This document shows positions 26,881 through 37,199 of a stretch of 64,000 nucleotides of DNA, one piece after another. Each line of letters starts with the position of its first letter. The first letter of the stretch is position 1. The position numbers were made by a program, and so were the translations under genes. The stretch lies in NCBI GenBank assembly GCA_029204225.1, contig CM055094.1, positions 16,722,394-16,786,393 of the forward strand. The letters are read 5' to 3'. This DNA comes from Diphasiastrum complanatum. Its lineage: Eukaryota; Streptophyta; Lycopodiopsida; Lycopodiales; Lycopodiaceae. Under the pieces are notes generated by a model. It was not told the DNA's origin. It saw only the letters and a program-made list of their open reading frames with translations, and made no database searches.

Positions 26881-28129
26881 GAATCAAGAAATGACGTTTC
26901 TTGATTTTTGGAATCTCAAAATGCTTTAGATTAGTTTTTGTTTCCAGCTTTGTGGTTTAATGCATGTGTAGATTAGTTGTAATTAGTTTAGGATCTGATT
27001 CAAACTTGTTTTTGCAGTAGTAGAGTAGGATTACATGGCTATTCAACCACTCCACACGCTGATTTCTTGGTTGAATGCATGATCGGCATGTTTGATTTGC
27101 AGCATGTGATTTCAGTTCAAGAGTGACTGAGTCGTCCTCTAACAGGCAAGACAAATACCACAATGATACCACTCCCTGATTTGGGCCTAAAACAAGCAAG
27201 ATAAACTTAAAACAAGTGCCCACTGTCTCTGTTGACAGGCAAAATACAAACATAAGCTGTAAGCAGAAGAACGAATCTGTTAACAGATCCTCTAGAGCAG
27301 GGTATCTGTCAACACTAATGACCGATCTTTAACTGAATGGTTAGTTATTAGGGAAAATAGTGATTATAAATTTATTGGACTATGACTCAAATAATGATTT
27401 TGGGGTTGTTGTGAGAGCTATTGGTTCCAATGAGTAATAAAATTGTTATGATACTTTTGTTATTTGAAATTTTTATTTTGATCAAGTCGTGGTCCATGAA
27501 CAAAATATTTGTTCTAAAAAAAAATCTTAATTAGACTGTTTAGACCTTGGATATTATGTATAGTGGTAAATTAGTTAAGTCTTTTAAGAAGTGCAAAAAA
27601 GCAATAAATTAGTTCCGAGAAAGCTCCTAGCTATATCCCATAAGGACAATACAGACCAAGGCAATGAAGACCAAAAATACAACCAATATATACGAGACAT
27701 CAGCAAGGGCAAGCGTCAATTGTAGTGATCACTGGAGTTCAAGTGACTGAAGATCTCCCCAATGGAGATAATGCATTTCCTACAGGAGACAATGAATCTT
27801 GCTATCAAAAACTCATATTATCCAGTTGCAATTACATTGTGTTTTGCACCATGAAAATGGAGATCATAGAAATGAAAGAGCCTCATAGAAAAAGTGGTTC
27901 ATGTATTTTCAAAAATGATGTATACAAAACATTGTATTACATACAAAATTCCATAGTTCATAATCTATGGATTTTCAATTTTGATGGATGTTCCAATGTC
28001 TTTGCATTTTATATGCTCTTCTTGCCTTACTCTTACCTGCACAAGAAAAATTGTTTTAGTTATATATTTAATGAAATTGATTCACTTAGAAATAGAAAAA
28101 AAGGAATATTTTTATATGGCATAACGTAC
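26881..28129. other. no gene recognised
   Basis: A plus-strand frame at 27725-28168 is open for 147 codons but resembles nothing known, and it overlaps the minus-strand remnant at 28130. I treat it as 3' flank of that remnant. Confidence 0.35.
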
Positions 28130-28800
28130 CTTTACACCACACAAGGAAAATTGATAATACTGAGGTAGATTGAATTGCAACATGTCTAGTTGTGATCGAA
28201 TGTGATTGAGACACCAATCTTCCTTGACCTCAACTATTGCAAGAATGTTGTCATTTCTTTTCACTGTTCTCTGAAGTTGCTCTTGAGGGTTTATACCAAA
28301 TCTTGATCATGTGGCTTTCAAACATTTTTGCATTTAATTCATCTTCTATAATATAGCAGCAAAGTGAGCATTTGTTTTTTGATGTGATATCTAAATGTCA
28401 TGGATGAGTAACATACTCTGCACTCAACTTGCTGATTTTGTTTTGTATCCCAACCATCATCCAACAACTCGGCGATTATATCAGCACTCAAGTCCTTACA
28501 AATAAAGATTGTTTTTGTTCTCCGAACATTGCATTTGGAAAAAAAATTAACAAAAATAGTAAAAGGTAGATACCAACTTAATTTATTATTCTTTGATCCA
28601 GTGCTACATTTTAATATACTTTGAATATCAATATATAGCCTAGATCAAAAACTTTCTGAAATTGCTGCATCAGGAGAAATCCATTCCTCACTCGAAAAAT
28701 ATGGTAGAGGATATGGCTCTAAGCTAACAATTTTCGTCCGTCAACCACTCTTGCAATTCGTCACAGATGGACACCATTCATTGGGACACATAAGCGTTGA
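28130..28800 (-). pseudogene. unclassified protein remnant (minus strand, copy B)
   Basis: Several minus-strand segments are homologous to the gene at 8184-9671: a YPLPYFSSEEWISPDAAISE-like part, VRRTKTIFICKDLSADIIAE (about 28525-28465), VECRV...FRYHIKKQMLTL (about 28430-28365), and VEVKEDWCLNHIRSQLDM with NLPQYYQFSL (about 28235-28150). The shared pattern VEVxExWxLxxIRxxL...NLPxY marks one family. Frameshifts and stops show this copy is dead. A plus-strand remnant starts right beside it. Confidence 0.5.
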
Positions 28801-28863
28801 AAGCGTGCGAAGTCAAAAACAACATCTTGACAAAGGGCCCATTTTGAGTTCTAATATCTCCTA

Positions 28864-29640
28864 ATGATATGTCATGCATTACTTGCTTCTCTACAGGTCT
28901 TGAAAGAGGATCATAAAATACTTTCATGGATATTTTCAAGAACATATTATGGCAAGATTATAAAGAGACATTTGGAGGGTGAGAAATTTACAGTCGAAAA
29001 CCATGGAAGTTTTCAAATTCAATGGCACCTTACAGGGAATTTGAAAACATTAAAATGTATGTATAATGTCTCTCATGGGCAACATCAAAGCATCCATGTC
29101 TTTATTGCATGAAGGATTGCTACAATATGAATTTGGGACGATCAACAAACACTGGCCCAACACGAGAAGCTGAAGTTCCAAATATGAAAAGCATTTTGCC
29201 AATTCCCTTGAAAAATGTTCACATATGCACATTGCATGTTGAGGTTCGTATTATTGAAAAACTTATTTACCTGCATATTCTACTAGCATGGAATCATAAA
29301 CCAGAGTCTGTGGCTAAATCAGCAATTAGGAGGTTGGAAATAGTTCTATCAAATGTAGGACTACATAAAGGGAATGTTATGATTGAAAAAAGTGACAGAC
29401 TCTCTGGGAAAAAAGGAAATGTTCCTAATAAGCCATCAATTGGAGGTGCTAAAGCAAGAAGATTCTTATCCAATCACACATGCAAAGAATCAAGTGTCAG
29501 ACACGAAATTTGGAGAGAAATTGTTCAAGCCCCATGCAACCTAAATAAGCTATTGACCTCCTATTCTTTCATTATAGCAGTCAAACACCATGCAAGTGGT
29601 CCTATGTCCAATTATAGGTCTGGGCCCTCATAAGATTATT
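28864..29640 (+). pseudogene. unclassified element-like protein remnant (plus strand, copy B)
   Basis: The frame at 28864-29112 reads KEDHKILSWIFSRTYYGKII, NHGSFQIQWHLTGNLKTLKC and MYNVSHG. The frame at 29109-29633 continues with LPIPLKNVHICTLHVEVRII, NVGLHKGNVMIEKSDRLSGK and SIGGAKARRFLSNHTCKESS. The two are probably one exon separated by a frameshift near 29110. The WHLTGNLKTLKC segment followed by H/C residues looks like part of a nucleic-acid-acting protein. I cannot name the family. It may be a different part of the same gene as 6177-7470, because both lie next to members of the same minus-strand family. Confidence 0.45.
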
Positions 29641-30233
29641 AAAGACTGGAATGACAAGGCATAACTAATAACCTTATACATTGGAGTAAACGGCTATCAA
29701 TGTCAGGAATTATTTCGAATCCCACATGTTGGACATGGACGTAACATTCTTCCTCCCTTAGTCATCAAGCTGACCAACCTACCTAAATAAATAAAGTAGC
29801 CAAAAATAGTAGAAATACATTGTGAGGGTCGTGGCTTCCTGCGTGTATAAGCCCATGGCCAAGATCATTGGTATAAATTCTATAAGCATGTTATTGTCCA
29901 TTAAAACTACGTTTTTTTGGACATTGCTCTATTAGAAAAATTATACTCGCAATGATTCAACCGAACGTAAATTTTTTCAATTTTTCGGTTTTCATCAACG
30001 AATGGATGGAATGAAATTCTAGTGAGGGGAGGCAAATGAAAATTTGCCCGACATCACTTGACCGTGATGACCCCCAAAAATATTAAACACATGGTTGCAA
30101 ATTTTGGACCACGGTGTGTTGGAATTTCATCTACGCAATAAATAGAAAAAACCGAATGCAAAATCTGAATAATTAGCCAATAAGAACACAGCTTGGGCTA
30201 ACAACTGGAAATTTTTTTGGCGATTAAAAGCAA
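29641..30233. other. spacer with a short gypsy-LTR-like fragment
   Basis: About 29780-29880 shares GCGTGTATAAGCCCATGGCC and flanking sequence with 36060-36150, the start of the gypsy LTR at 36055. This suggests an old fragment of a related LTR. The rest is unrecognised. Confidence 0.4.
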
Positions 30234-30444
30234 TTGAATTATAGTAAGCATTTGGCTACCGATTATAGCCCGTGCATGCTTACATACAGTTTTGAACCTA
30301 TATCACTCATTTTGGAAGACTCGTACATCAAGTTTCAAATAGTAGTGGATTTCCTACATGATATGCAGGAAATGCTACGAATTGCACGTGAAAATGTCCA
30401 GTGTGCCCAAGATAGGGACCAACATTATGCAAATATGAAAAGAT
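30234..30444 (+). pseudogene. chromodomain gypsy integrase piece, left of insertion
   Basis: The frame contains DYSPCMLTYSFEPIS and VVDFLHDMQEMLRIARENV followed by DRDQHYANMKR, the end of the integrase of plant chromodomain gypsy elements. The sequence continues at 34316 after the copia insertion. Confidence 0.8.
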
Positions 30445-31143
30445 TGTGAAAGTACTGTACTTTAGGACCATAAATGGATCTACAAAAGATCCACAAGAGT
30501 GATTGGATGCTTGCTTAACAATCTATCAAAAAACTAGACACAAAAAAGTTGATCTAGATTGGCAATTTGACAAACAACAAGCACTAACAATCAAAAGCAT
30601 TGATAAACATTGAAATCCGAGCCCACACGTGTGTACTACAGGCTGTAGTACGGCCTTCAACCTGAGAAACAAGTAGAAATTGATTTGGTCTCATTTGGAT
30701 CACAAAAACTCAATGTACATAGTGAACTAGCTTGAGATTGCCAATGAGCTCCAAAAATTTTCTATCTTCTCACTATGGAGAGAGGGAATACATAGCAAAT
30801 TCGACTTCCTTCTTGAAGTTAGTGGATTTCCAGCATGTAATAAGGAATTAACTCACTCTCCTTGACCTAAAATGAAACCCTAGTCTATTTCCTAGAGTTA
30901 TGCTTGGTAGGTAGCTAGTTGGTCAAATTTTCACCTTAAACTTAGGTGTAGGTCCTATAAAGTAGGGATGACCACCAAATAGACATGACCAACTCTCTTG
31001 ACTTGACCTAACCTACATTAGGATGGGTTTCCCATGTGGCATCATGGCCTCACATGTGTGGGACCCACTTGTGTACACAATTTACACTATTCTACATGGT
31101 TTTTGATCAAGCTAGATTTGCCAATTTTTGGCAATTCTTCACA
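30445..31143 (-). repeat. copia 3' LTR (699 bp)
   Basis: The ends are TGTGAA and TTCACA. The minus-strand purine tract TTTGAGGAGGAG lies directly beside it at 31144-31155. Confidence 0.92.
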
Positions 31144-31202
31144 CTCCTCCTCAAATTTAGCTTGATCTATTTACAACTCTCTTGATAGATGAATGAAAGC
31201 TT

Positions 31203-31971
31203 TTAGAAGTGTCTAAAAAATCCAGCTACAAACAAGGAACTTTTGAGACTCCAATAGAGAATGATGTCCATGAAGGATCTTTCACCACCTCTTAGAGGAT
31301 CCCTTACAAGATGTTCCATAAATGTGTCTATATACATGTAGCACACTTCAAAACTAAACATCATGCCAAGACATGGATTCCAAGGCATTTTGTGCACTTG
31401 AAGATACATCAATTAAAATATTAAGTGCATACATAATGTTGCCAAAGACAACTTGCCTTGCTTGATCCATATGATTGAGCCTAGATGGCTCCATCTTGAT
31501 ACTCAAGGTTCTTCTTGGAGTCCTTGGGTCTTGAGCTTGATCCTCCACTTGACTTGACTCCAAAACCTCAATGAATTGAATAATGTGTTGATCCAAAGGT
31601 GCTTCTTCAAGTTTACAAATCTTCCACTTTTGAAAGATCACATTTCCACCATTGACAAATTCTTTGGTTGAAAACAAGTAGATTCTACAATCTCTACTTG
31701 AAGAGCAAAACACTACCATTATTCCTATCATTGAAATAGGATAATCTCTGGTCCTTACATTGGAATGATCATGCACAAAGCATGTGGACACAGAGATTTC
31801 CAAAGCAAATGATGTTTCATCTTTTATGACTCTATTCAAACTATTACAAAAATAGTTATCCAATGAAATTGCTTTATCAACAACAAATGTAGATTTCAAA
31901 GCATCCCATTTCATTGTCTTGTCATACAAAGTAATAAACACCATGGATCTTAAAGGTAAGAAACAAGTCAC
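31203..31971 (-). pseudogene. copia integrase C-terminus and RT scraps
   Basis: The minus-strand translation holds RDCRIYLFSTKEFVNGGNVI and VVFGNIMYALNILIDVSSSA, from the region between integrase and RT. LVRDPLRGGERSFMDIIL follows, from the RT/RNase H link. It lies downstream of gag-protease in the young copia element. The pol gene is represented only by such parts. Confidence 0.75.
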
Positions 31972-33534
31972 CTAATGTCTACTAATACTTTCCAAAAAGT
32001 ATTCAAAGATAGTAGACTCTCCAATGCTCACCACCCTTGCAAGATGCACACTTGAATGGACAATTTGCATGCAATTTGATGACTCGGCCATTGTCATTGT
32101 GGACTCCCTTGGAACTCTCATGATTTGAGGCTGATCCTCAAGATCTTCCTCCTTTTGATGCTCCTCCTCAATGCAAGCAAGATCACACTTTGCCAAGATC
32201 TCCTCTTGAGTGATCTCCTCCTTTGCCAAGCTCATTCTTTCAAAAGCAACACTAGCTTCCAACTTAAACAATCTTCCATGTTTAAATCCATTTGCAATGC
32301 AAACATCATTCTTCAAGATGAAGCAAACACCATGCTTAAAGTGGACATCCAAACCACTTTCTAAGAGTAGACCAGCACTAAGCATATTCTTGGTGATTGA
32401 TGGTACATAAAGGACATTTTCTAGATCCATGCATTTTGAGGATTCTAGACACAAAGATATGGTGCCAACACCATCTATCCTACACTCTTCATCATTTGCA
32501 GTAAAGACAAACTTTTTAGCATCATTGAATGAGTGTAAGGTTGAGAAAAAGTCCTTTTCACAAGACATGTGGGAGCTAGCCCCACTGTCGATCCACCAAT
32601 TGTCTCTTGAATTGCTATTGCTTGTTGATGAGGATGTAGATGCCATCAAGAATACATCTACTTCATCCTCCTCCTCCTCCTTTGCAAGGTTTCCTTGTTT
32701 GTCCTCCTCCACTTGTGCTCTTAGCCTCTTGTAGCATTCAGATGCATAATGCCCCTTCTTTCCACAAAAGAAGCATTTTTGCTTTGATTTGTCCTTTGAG
32801 CTTGATGCATCATCCTCTTCTTTGGCCTCCTTTGGATGCTTCTTCTTTCCATTGGTCTTCTTTTTGCCCTTGAATGAGAAATTGGCTTTCTCATCACCAT
32901 CCTGCAACGACAAGGAACTCATCCTAGATTTTGCATGGAGCATCCTACACTCTTCAGCCACTAATACACTGTGAAGTTTTTCTATAGTTGGCAAAGTGTC
33001 TTGGATGGCAAAACTTTGGACCAAATTTGCAAAGTCATCTCCTAGACCATTAAGGACAATTTGTACAAGCTCTCCATCATGAATCTTATCTCCAATGGAA
33101 GCCAACTCCCTATTTAGAGACTTGATTCTGAGTACATAATCCTGTGCACTCTCCTCACTTCTCCTCATGCTTTGCAAAATTTGATTTCTAAGCATAAGAA
33201 CTCTAGAAGTGTTGCTAGACTCATAGATTGATTTTAAAGACTCCCAAGCCTCTTTAGCGTTATTACAAGCTGATACTTCTCTCAACAAATCATTGCTCAC
33301 ATTCATCTTCACACAATGAAGTGCAAGCCTAGATCTCTTCTTGTATCTAGCTAACTCCTGTGCACCTAGAGATTCATCTTCATCTTCAATCAAGAACTCA
33401 TAAAGGTCTTGGAGCACCAATAGTGACTCCATTATAACCTTCCAAATAGCATAATTTGTAGAATTCAACCTCTCACTAGCTTCTAGAAGGTATGCTCCAG
33501 CAGATCCCATCTTACTAGTGACTTCTACAAACAA
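31972..33534 (-). CDS. copia Gag-protease reading frame (520 codons)
   Basis: An N-terminal retrotransposon Gag (UBN2-like) domain spans about residues 15-205 (LNSTNYAIWKVIMESLL, AKEAWESLKSIYESSNTSRV). A lysine-rich hinge follows, then a CCHC knuckle at 254-267 (CFFCGKKGHYASEC) and an aspartic protease at about 312-420 (WWIDSGASSHMS). Gag forms the particle and the knuckle binds RNA. The protease cuts the polyprotein. The frame looks whole, unlike nearly every other retroelement frame here. Confidence 0.9.
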   Translation of the reverse strand: MFVEVTSKMGSAGAYLLEASERLNSTNYAIWKVIMESLLVLQDLYEFLIEDEDESLGAQELARYKKRSRLALHCVKMNVSNDLLREVSACNNAKEAWESLKSIYESSNTSRVLMLRNQILQSMRRSEESAQDYVLRIKSLNRELASIGDKIHDGELVQIVLNGLGDDFANLVQSFAIQDTLPTIEKLHSVLVAEECRMLHAKSRMSSLSLQDGDEKANFSFKGKKKTNGKKKHPKEAKEEDDASSSKDKSKQKCFFCGKKGHYASECYKRLRAQVEEDKQGNLAKEEEEDEVDVFLMASTSSSTSNSNSRDNWWIDSGASSHMSCEKDFFSTLHSFNDAKKFVFTANDEECRIDGVGTISLCLESSKCMDLENVLYVPSITKNMLSAGLLLESGLDVHFKHGVCFILKNDVCIANGFKHGRLFKLEASVAFERMSLAKEEITQEEILAKCDLACIEEEHQKEEDLEDQPQIMRVPRESTMTMAESSNCMQIVHSSVHLARVVSIGESTIFEYFLESISRH

Positions 33535-33594
33535 GAAATAGATTTGATTGACTTGAAACTCTCAAAGGTCTCACACTTGCAGTGTTTCTTGTAC

Positions 33595-33609
33595 TTGGCT
33601 CTGATACCA
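33595..33609 (-). promoter_or_regulatory. copia primer-binding site (tRNA-iMet)
   Basis: The minus strand reads TGGTATCAGAGCCAA directly after the 5' LTR, the canonical copia site. Confidence 0.9.
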
Positions 33610-34310
33610 TGTGAAAGTACTATACTTTAGGACCATAAATGGATCTACAAAAGATCCACAAGAGTGATTGGATGCTTGCTTAACAATCTATCAAAAAACT
33701 AGACACAAAAAAGTTGATCTAGATTGGCAATTTGACAAACAACAAGCACTAACAATCAAAAGCATTGATAAACATTGAAATCTGAGCCCACACGTGTGTA
33801 CTACAGGCTGTAGTACGGCCTTCAACATGAGAAACAAGTAGAAATTGATTTGGTCTCATTTGGATCACAAAAACTCAATGTATATAGTGAACTAGCTTGA
33901 GATTGCCAATGAGCTCCAAAAATTTTCTATCTTCTCACTATGGAGAGAGGGAATACATAGCAAATTCGACTTCCTTCTTGAAGTTAGGTGGATTTCCAGC
34001 ATGTAATAAGGAAGTTAACTCACTCTCCTTGACCTAAAATGAAACCCTAGTCTATTTCCTAGAGTTATGCTTGGTAGGTAGCTAGTTGGTCAGATTTTCA
34101 CCTTAAACTTAGGTGTAGGTCCTATAAAGTAGGGATGACCACCAAATAGACATGACCAACTCTCTTGACTTGACCTAACCTACATTAGGATGGGTTTCCC
34201 ATGTGGCATCATGGCCTCACATGTGTGGGACCCACTTGTGTACACAATTTACACTATTCTACATGGTTTTTGATCAAGCTAGATTTGCCAATTTTTGGCA
34301 ATTCTTCACA
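33610..34310 (-). repeat. copia 5' LTR (701 bp)
   Basis: Nearly identical to 30445-31143. It is followed on the minus strand by TGGTATCAGAGCCAAG. Confidence 0.92.
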
Positions 34311-34315
34311 AAGAT

Positions 34316-35580
34316 CACCGAGAGACTTCCAAGTGGGGGATTGGGCATATTTGAGAATCCCAAAGGATTTGAGTGTAATGCGTACCAGCAAGCATTATAA
34401 ATTGTCCCCTAGATATAGAGGACCATATCAGATCTTGAAAAAGATTGGATCCTTAGCTTACCAATTGGACTCCTGAAAGAATCTCAAGTGCATCTGGTAT
34501 TTCACGTAAGTCGACTCAAGAAGAGTCTACGTGAAGGAGAGCATCTTGGATCTGGAGATCAATTGGACCTCTTGGATGAATCATCGGGTGTATCTCGACT
34601 TGAACTCGAAAAGATCTTGGATACAAGAACTAAACGATTGAGAAATCGTATAATTACCAAGCATCTGGTTCAATGGAAGAGTCTCATAGACGATGATGAT
34701 TTATGAGAACAAGAAGGAAGCTTAATAAGGAACTTTCCTAGTTTTAAGTTCTAAGGACAGAACTTGAATAAGGGGGGAGAATGTCATACCCACAACTACT
34801 CTCAGGTAGCGTGTCCATGCTAGGGACTGGTAGACCATCAACCCATAAGTTAATTGTGACTATAAGGGAATTGGGGCCCTTATGTGTATAAAGAGGTCAT
34901 AATTAATGGTTGTAGGCCTAAACTCTTGATGGTGGATTTGTATGGGTCTATCAGTGAGTCATAGGGTGACTGGATGATGTGGCCCAATGCACTACTAGTG
35001 GTGCATGGGCCTTGGAATATATAAGTATACCCATTGGGCTCTCACTAGTGTATGTCTAGTTGTGGCAAATTGTGATCAGAATCTAGCCAGCACCAAGTTT
35101 CTATGGCTCAAAAACTTTGATCGGATCTAGCAAAGTCCAAAGAGCTCGGATCTATGTGCAACCACCTCACATGATCTGGGCATGATTAAAGGAAGCTTGG
35201 GAATCAATAAATTCTAGAGAGAAAAATGACTTTCTAGAGAGAGAAAATATTAGAGAGAGAAAAACGTGCTTTACCAGCTTGGGCTGAGCACTCTATGAGG
35301 GGAGGTGGTGAATCCCACCAAAACTATAGGGGGATGCGGGTTGTGACTATGGGCGAGCTCCAACCAAGTCTCAGCTCCCCTTGATGGAATGTTGTTCTGG
35401 CGCCCGCCTTGGCATGCCAGCACCCCATAGACTAGGGTCGATCACACACTTGACATGTAACCTTCTCAAATTCATTAATAAAGTGGAATTTTTCTCAAAC
35501 TGACTCTGATTACCTTCTGGATTTCAATGTTCGGTAAAAGTGCTAGTTGTAAGGCCGCTTCAAATCTTTTTGATCTGACA
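34316..35580 (+). mobile_element. chromodomain Ty3/gypsy 3' end with 3' LTR
   Basis: It continues the element from 30444. First comes the end of integrase (FQVGDWAYLRIPKDLSVM, LSPRYRGPYQILKKIGS), then a chromodomain-like part (about 34580-34706; LELEKILDTRTKRLRNRIIT, HLVQWKSL). A purine tract (AGGGGGGAGA, 34771-34780) and an LTR (34782-35580) follow. Chromodomains are known to steer integration toward modified chromatin. Only the 3' end of the element is present, and it is broken. It is older than the copia inserted in it. Confidence 0.85.
34782..35580 (+). repeat. chromodomain gypsy 3' LTR (about 799 bp)
   Basis: It begins TGTCATACCCACAACTACTC after a purine tract and probably ends CTGACA. 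A TATA-like AATATATAAG lies near 35016 and AATAAA near 35213. The right end is inferred from the TGTCA/TGACA symmetry. Confidence 0.75.
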
Positions 35581-36049
35581 CATAGCTACGGTCGTATCCT
35601 GGGACACCATCGGTATGCCATCGAGACCATTCGGTCTAGGACGCCAGTGGTATGCTGTCAGGAACATTCGGTCTAGCGTCGTCATATCTATCGCAGCTTG
35701 TGGTTTTGATTGTTTCTTGCATGAATGTGAATTGTTTAAGCCCTTGGGAAGCGGGCTCTAACCTGTTGGCTGAATTGGATGGCTTGATTGGATGGAAGTT
35801 ACCTATTTATGGCCATCCAATCTGGCATGGCACCAAGTTGGCTTCCAGCACTCGTGATGAAGCTTTGAGTTGGTTAAGTCTGATGTTAGTTAGATGACTT
35901 GCTTGAAATGGATGTTACTCATTTGTAATGAAGCTTCGGGTTGGTTAAGTTTGATGTAAGTCAGCGGACGGCTTGCTTGGAGGGAAATCCCCCATATCGG
36001 GACCCCCAATCTAGCATGGTGCTAGGTTGGATCTCAATGTTGGTTCCGT
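35581..36049. other. repeat-like flank, probably left part of a copia LTR
   Basis: It contains diverged tandem units (GAAGCTT..GGTTGGTTAAGT.TGATG near 35860 and 35930). Similar phrases continue after the next insertion at 40441-40490. It is therefore probably the left part of the minus-strand copia LTR that ends at 40592. No gene is present. Confidence 0.5.
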
Positions 36050-36054
36050 AACTT

Positions 36055-36845
36055 TGTTGGGGGTATTCCCAACAAAGTGTAAATAAATAAAATCCTCCAA
36101 TAAAATGTGTTGCGAGGGTATGGCATCCTGCGTGTATAAGCCCATGGCCCAATGAGCACGCAATAAAAGTTGTAAATAAAATAAACTTGACTTGGGCCTT
36201 GGAATTAAAATAAAACTAGAGGCCCAATGTCATTTTTAAACTTAGAGATTATTTAGAGTTGGGTCCAAATTGGGACTCACATGAACCTTGTGATTTCTAA
36301 TGTACTTTTTGTGGACCCTTGGATCAAGTTGGGTCCAAGATGAATGGATAGGATCATTGTGAATATTAGCCAATAAGATTGAGGGGCAAGGGCCTTCCCC
36401 ATTTTATAAAAAGACACCATTTGTACACTATTTTCATGCTTAATGAGAAGGAGGAAGCATCCTCATTTGCTATTCACTACTTGCTAATGCTCTTGATTGT
36501 GTCTTCCATTGCTTTCTATTTTCATGTTTATTGTTTGCCATAGTGAATGTTTTTCCATTAGTAAGCACAAGGAGCATTTGAGCTAACCTCCACCCTCACT
36601 CTCTATCTCTCTCTCTTTCTCTCTTCTCTTCTCAACCTCTTCTTTTCTATCCCTTCCCTTCACCCAAATCATGATGAATGTTAGTGTAGAGGAGAGTTAA
36701 AGGAGAGTAGTGTTAGTGGTGAGTAGAGTTAAGGGAGAAAGTAGGAAATTAACTAAAAGTAGCATCTATGCATAGTTTTTATCCAGTGATCCAACCCTTG
36801 TTGACAGGCGTGAGGGCTATACTACGCGAGATCTTCGACCCCACA
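36055..36845 (+). repeat. gypsy 5' LTR (791 bp)
   Basis: It starts TGTTGGGGGTATTCCCAACA, itself an inverted repeat, and ends CGACCCCACA before the primer site. A CT-rich stretch near 36600 and the 3' half are shared with 40031-40436. Confidence 0.9.
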
Positions 36846-36846
36846 G

Positions 36847-36864
36847 TGGCGCCGTTGCCGGGGA
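36847..36864 (+). promoter_or_regulatory. gypsy primer-binding site
   Basis: TGGCGCCGTTGCCGGGGA lies two bases after the LTR. It is the site used by many plant Athila/Tat gypsy elements (tRNA-Asp in those families). Confidence 0.9.
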
Positions 36865-37199
36865 TAGGTTTCCACTAACTAGTTTAGCTGCATTTTAGCT
36901 ATTTTCTTGCTTTTTAGAGTAGTTTAAGTAGATTTGTGGGAGTTAGAGTTAGTTTTCTGTATTTTTTTGTGTTTGGATTGTTCACAGCTAGCGGAGGAGG
37001 TGTGAGAAGGTAGAGGAGGCCTTGAACAACCTCTAAGGGCTTGAAACCCAAACCAACCATCCAAAAAACTCAAAAAACACAGCAATCTACATTTTGGAGG
37101 GGAAAAGAGCCAAAAAACTCATCAGATTTTTATATCTCCGAAATCAGTGAGAATCAACTCTTGCATGACTGGCAGCAGCTCCAAGGTACTATCCCAAAA

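Larger units (their letters stand above)
30445..34310 (-). mobile_element. young Ty1/copia insertion, internally short
   Basis: LTRs at 30445-31143 and 33610-34310 differ at about seven sites by eye over 700 bases. AAGAT is duplicated at both sides (30440-30444 and 34311-34315). The primer-binding site is at 33595-33609 and the purine tract just right of 31143, so the element reads on the minus strand. Gag-protease (33534-31972) is open. Integrase C-terminal and RT scraps follow (31971-31203). At 3.9 kb it is shorter than a self-sufficient copia and lacks most of pol, so it would need helpers. The LTR similarity implies a recent insertion, probably well under a million years at usual plant rates. 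It sits in a chromodomain gypsy. Confidence 0.93.

Noticed and set aside
33595-33609. tRNA gene fragment
   Set aside because: TGGTATCAGAGC-type sequences here are retroelement primer-binding sites next to LTR ends. No cloverleaf surrounds them.
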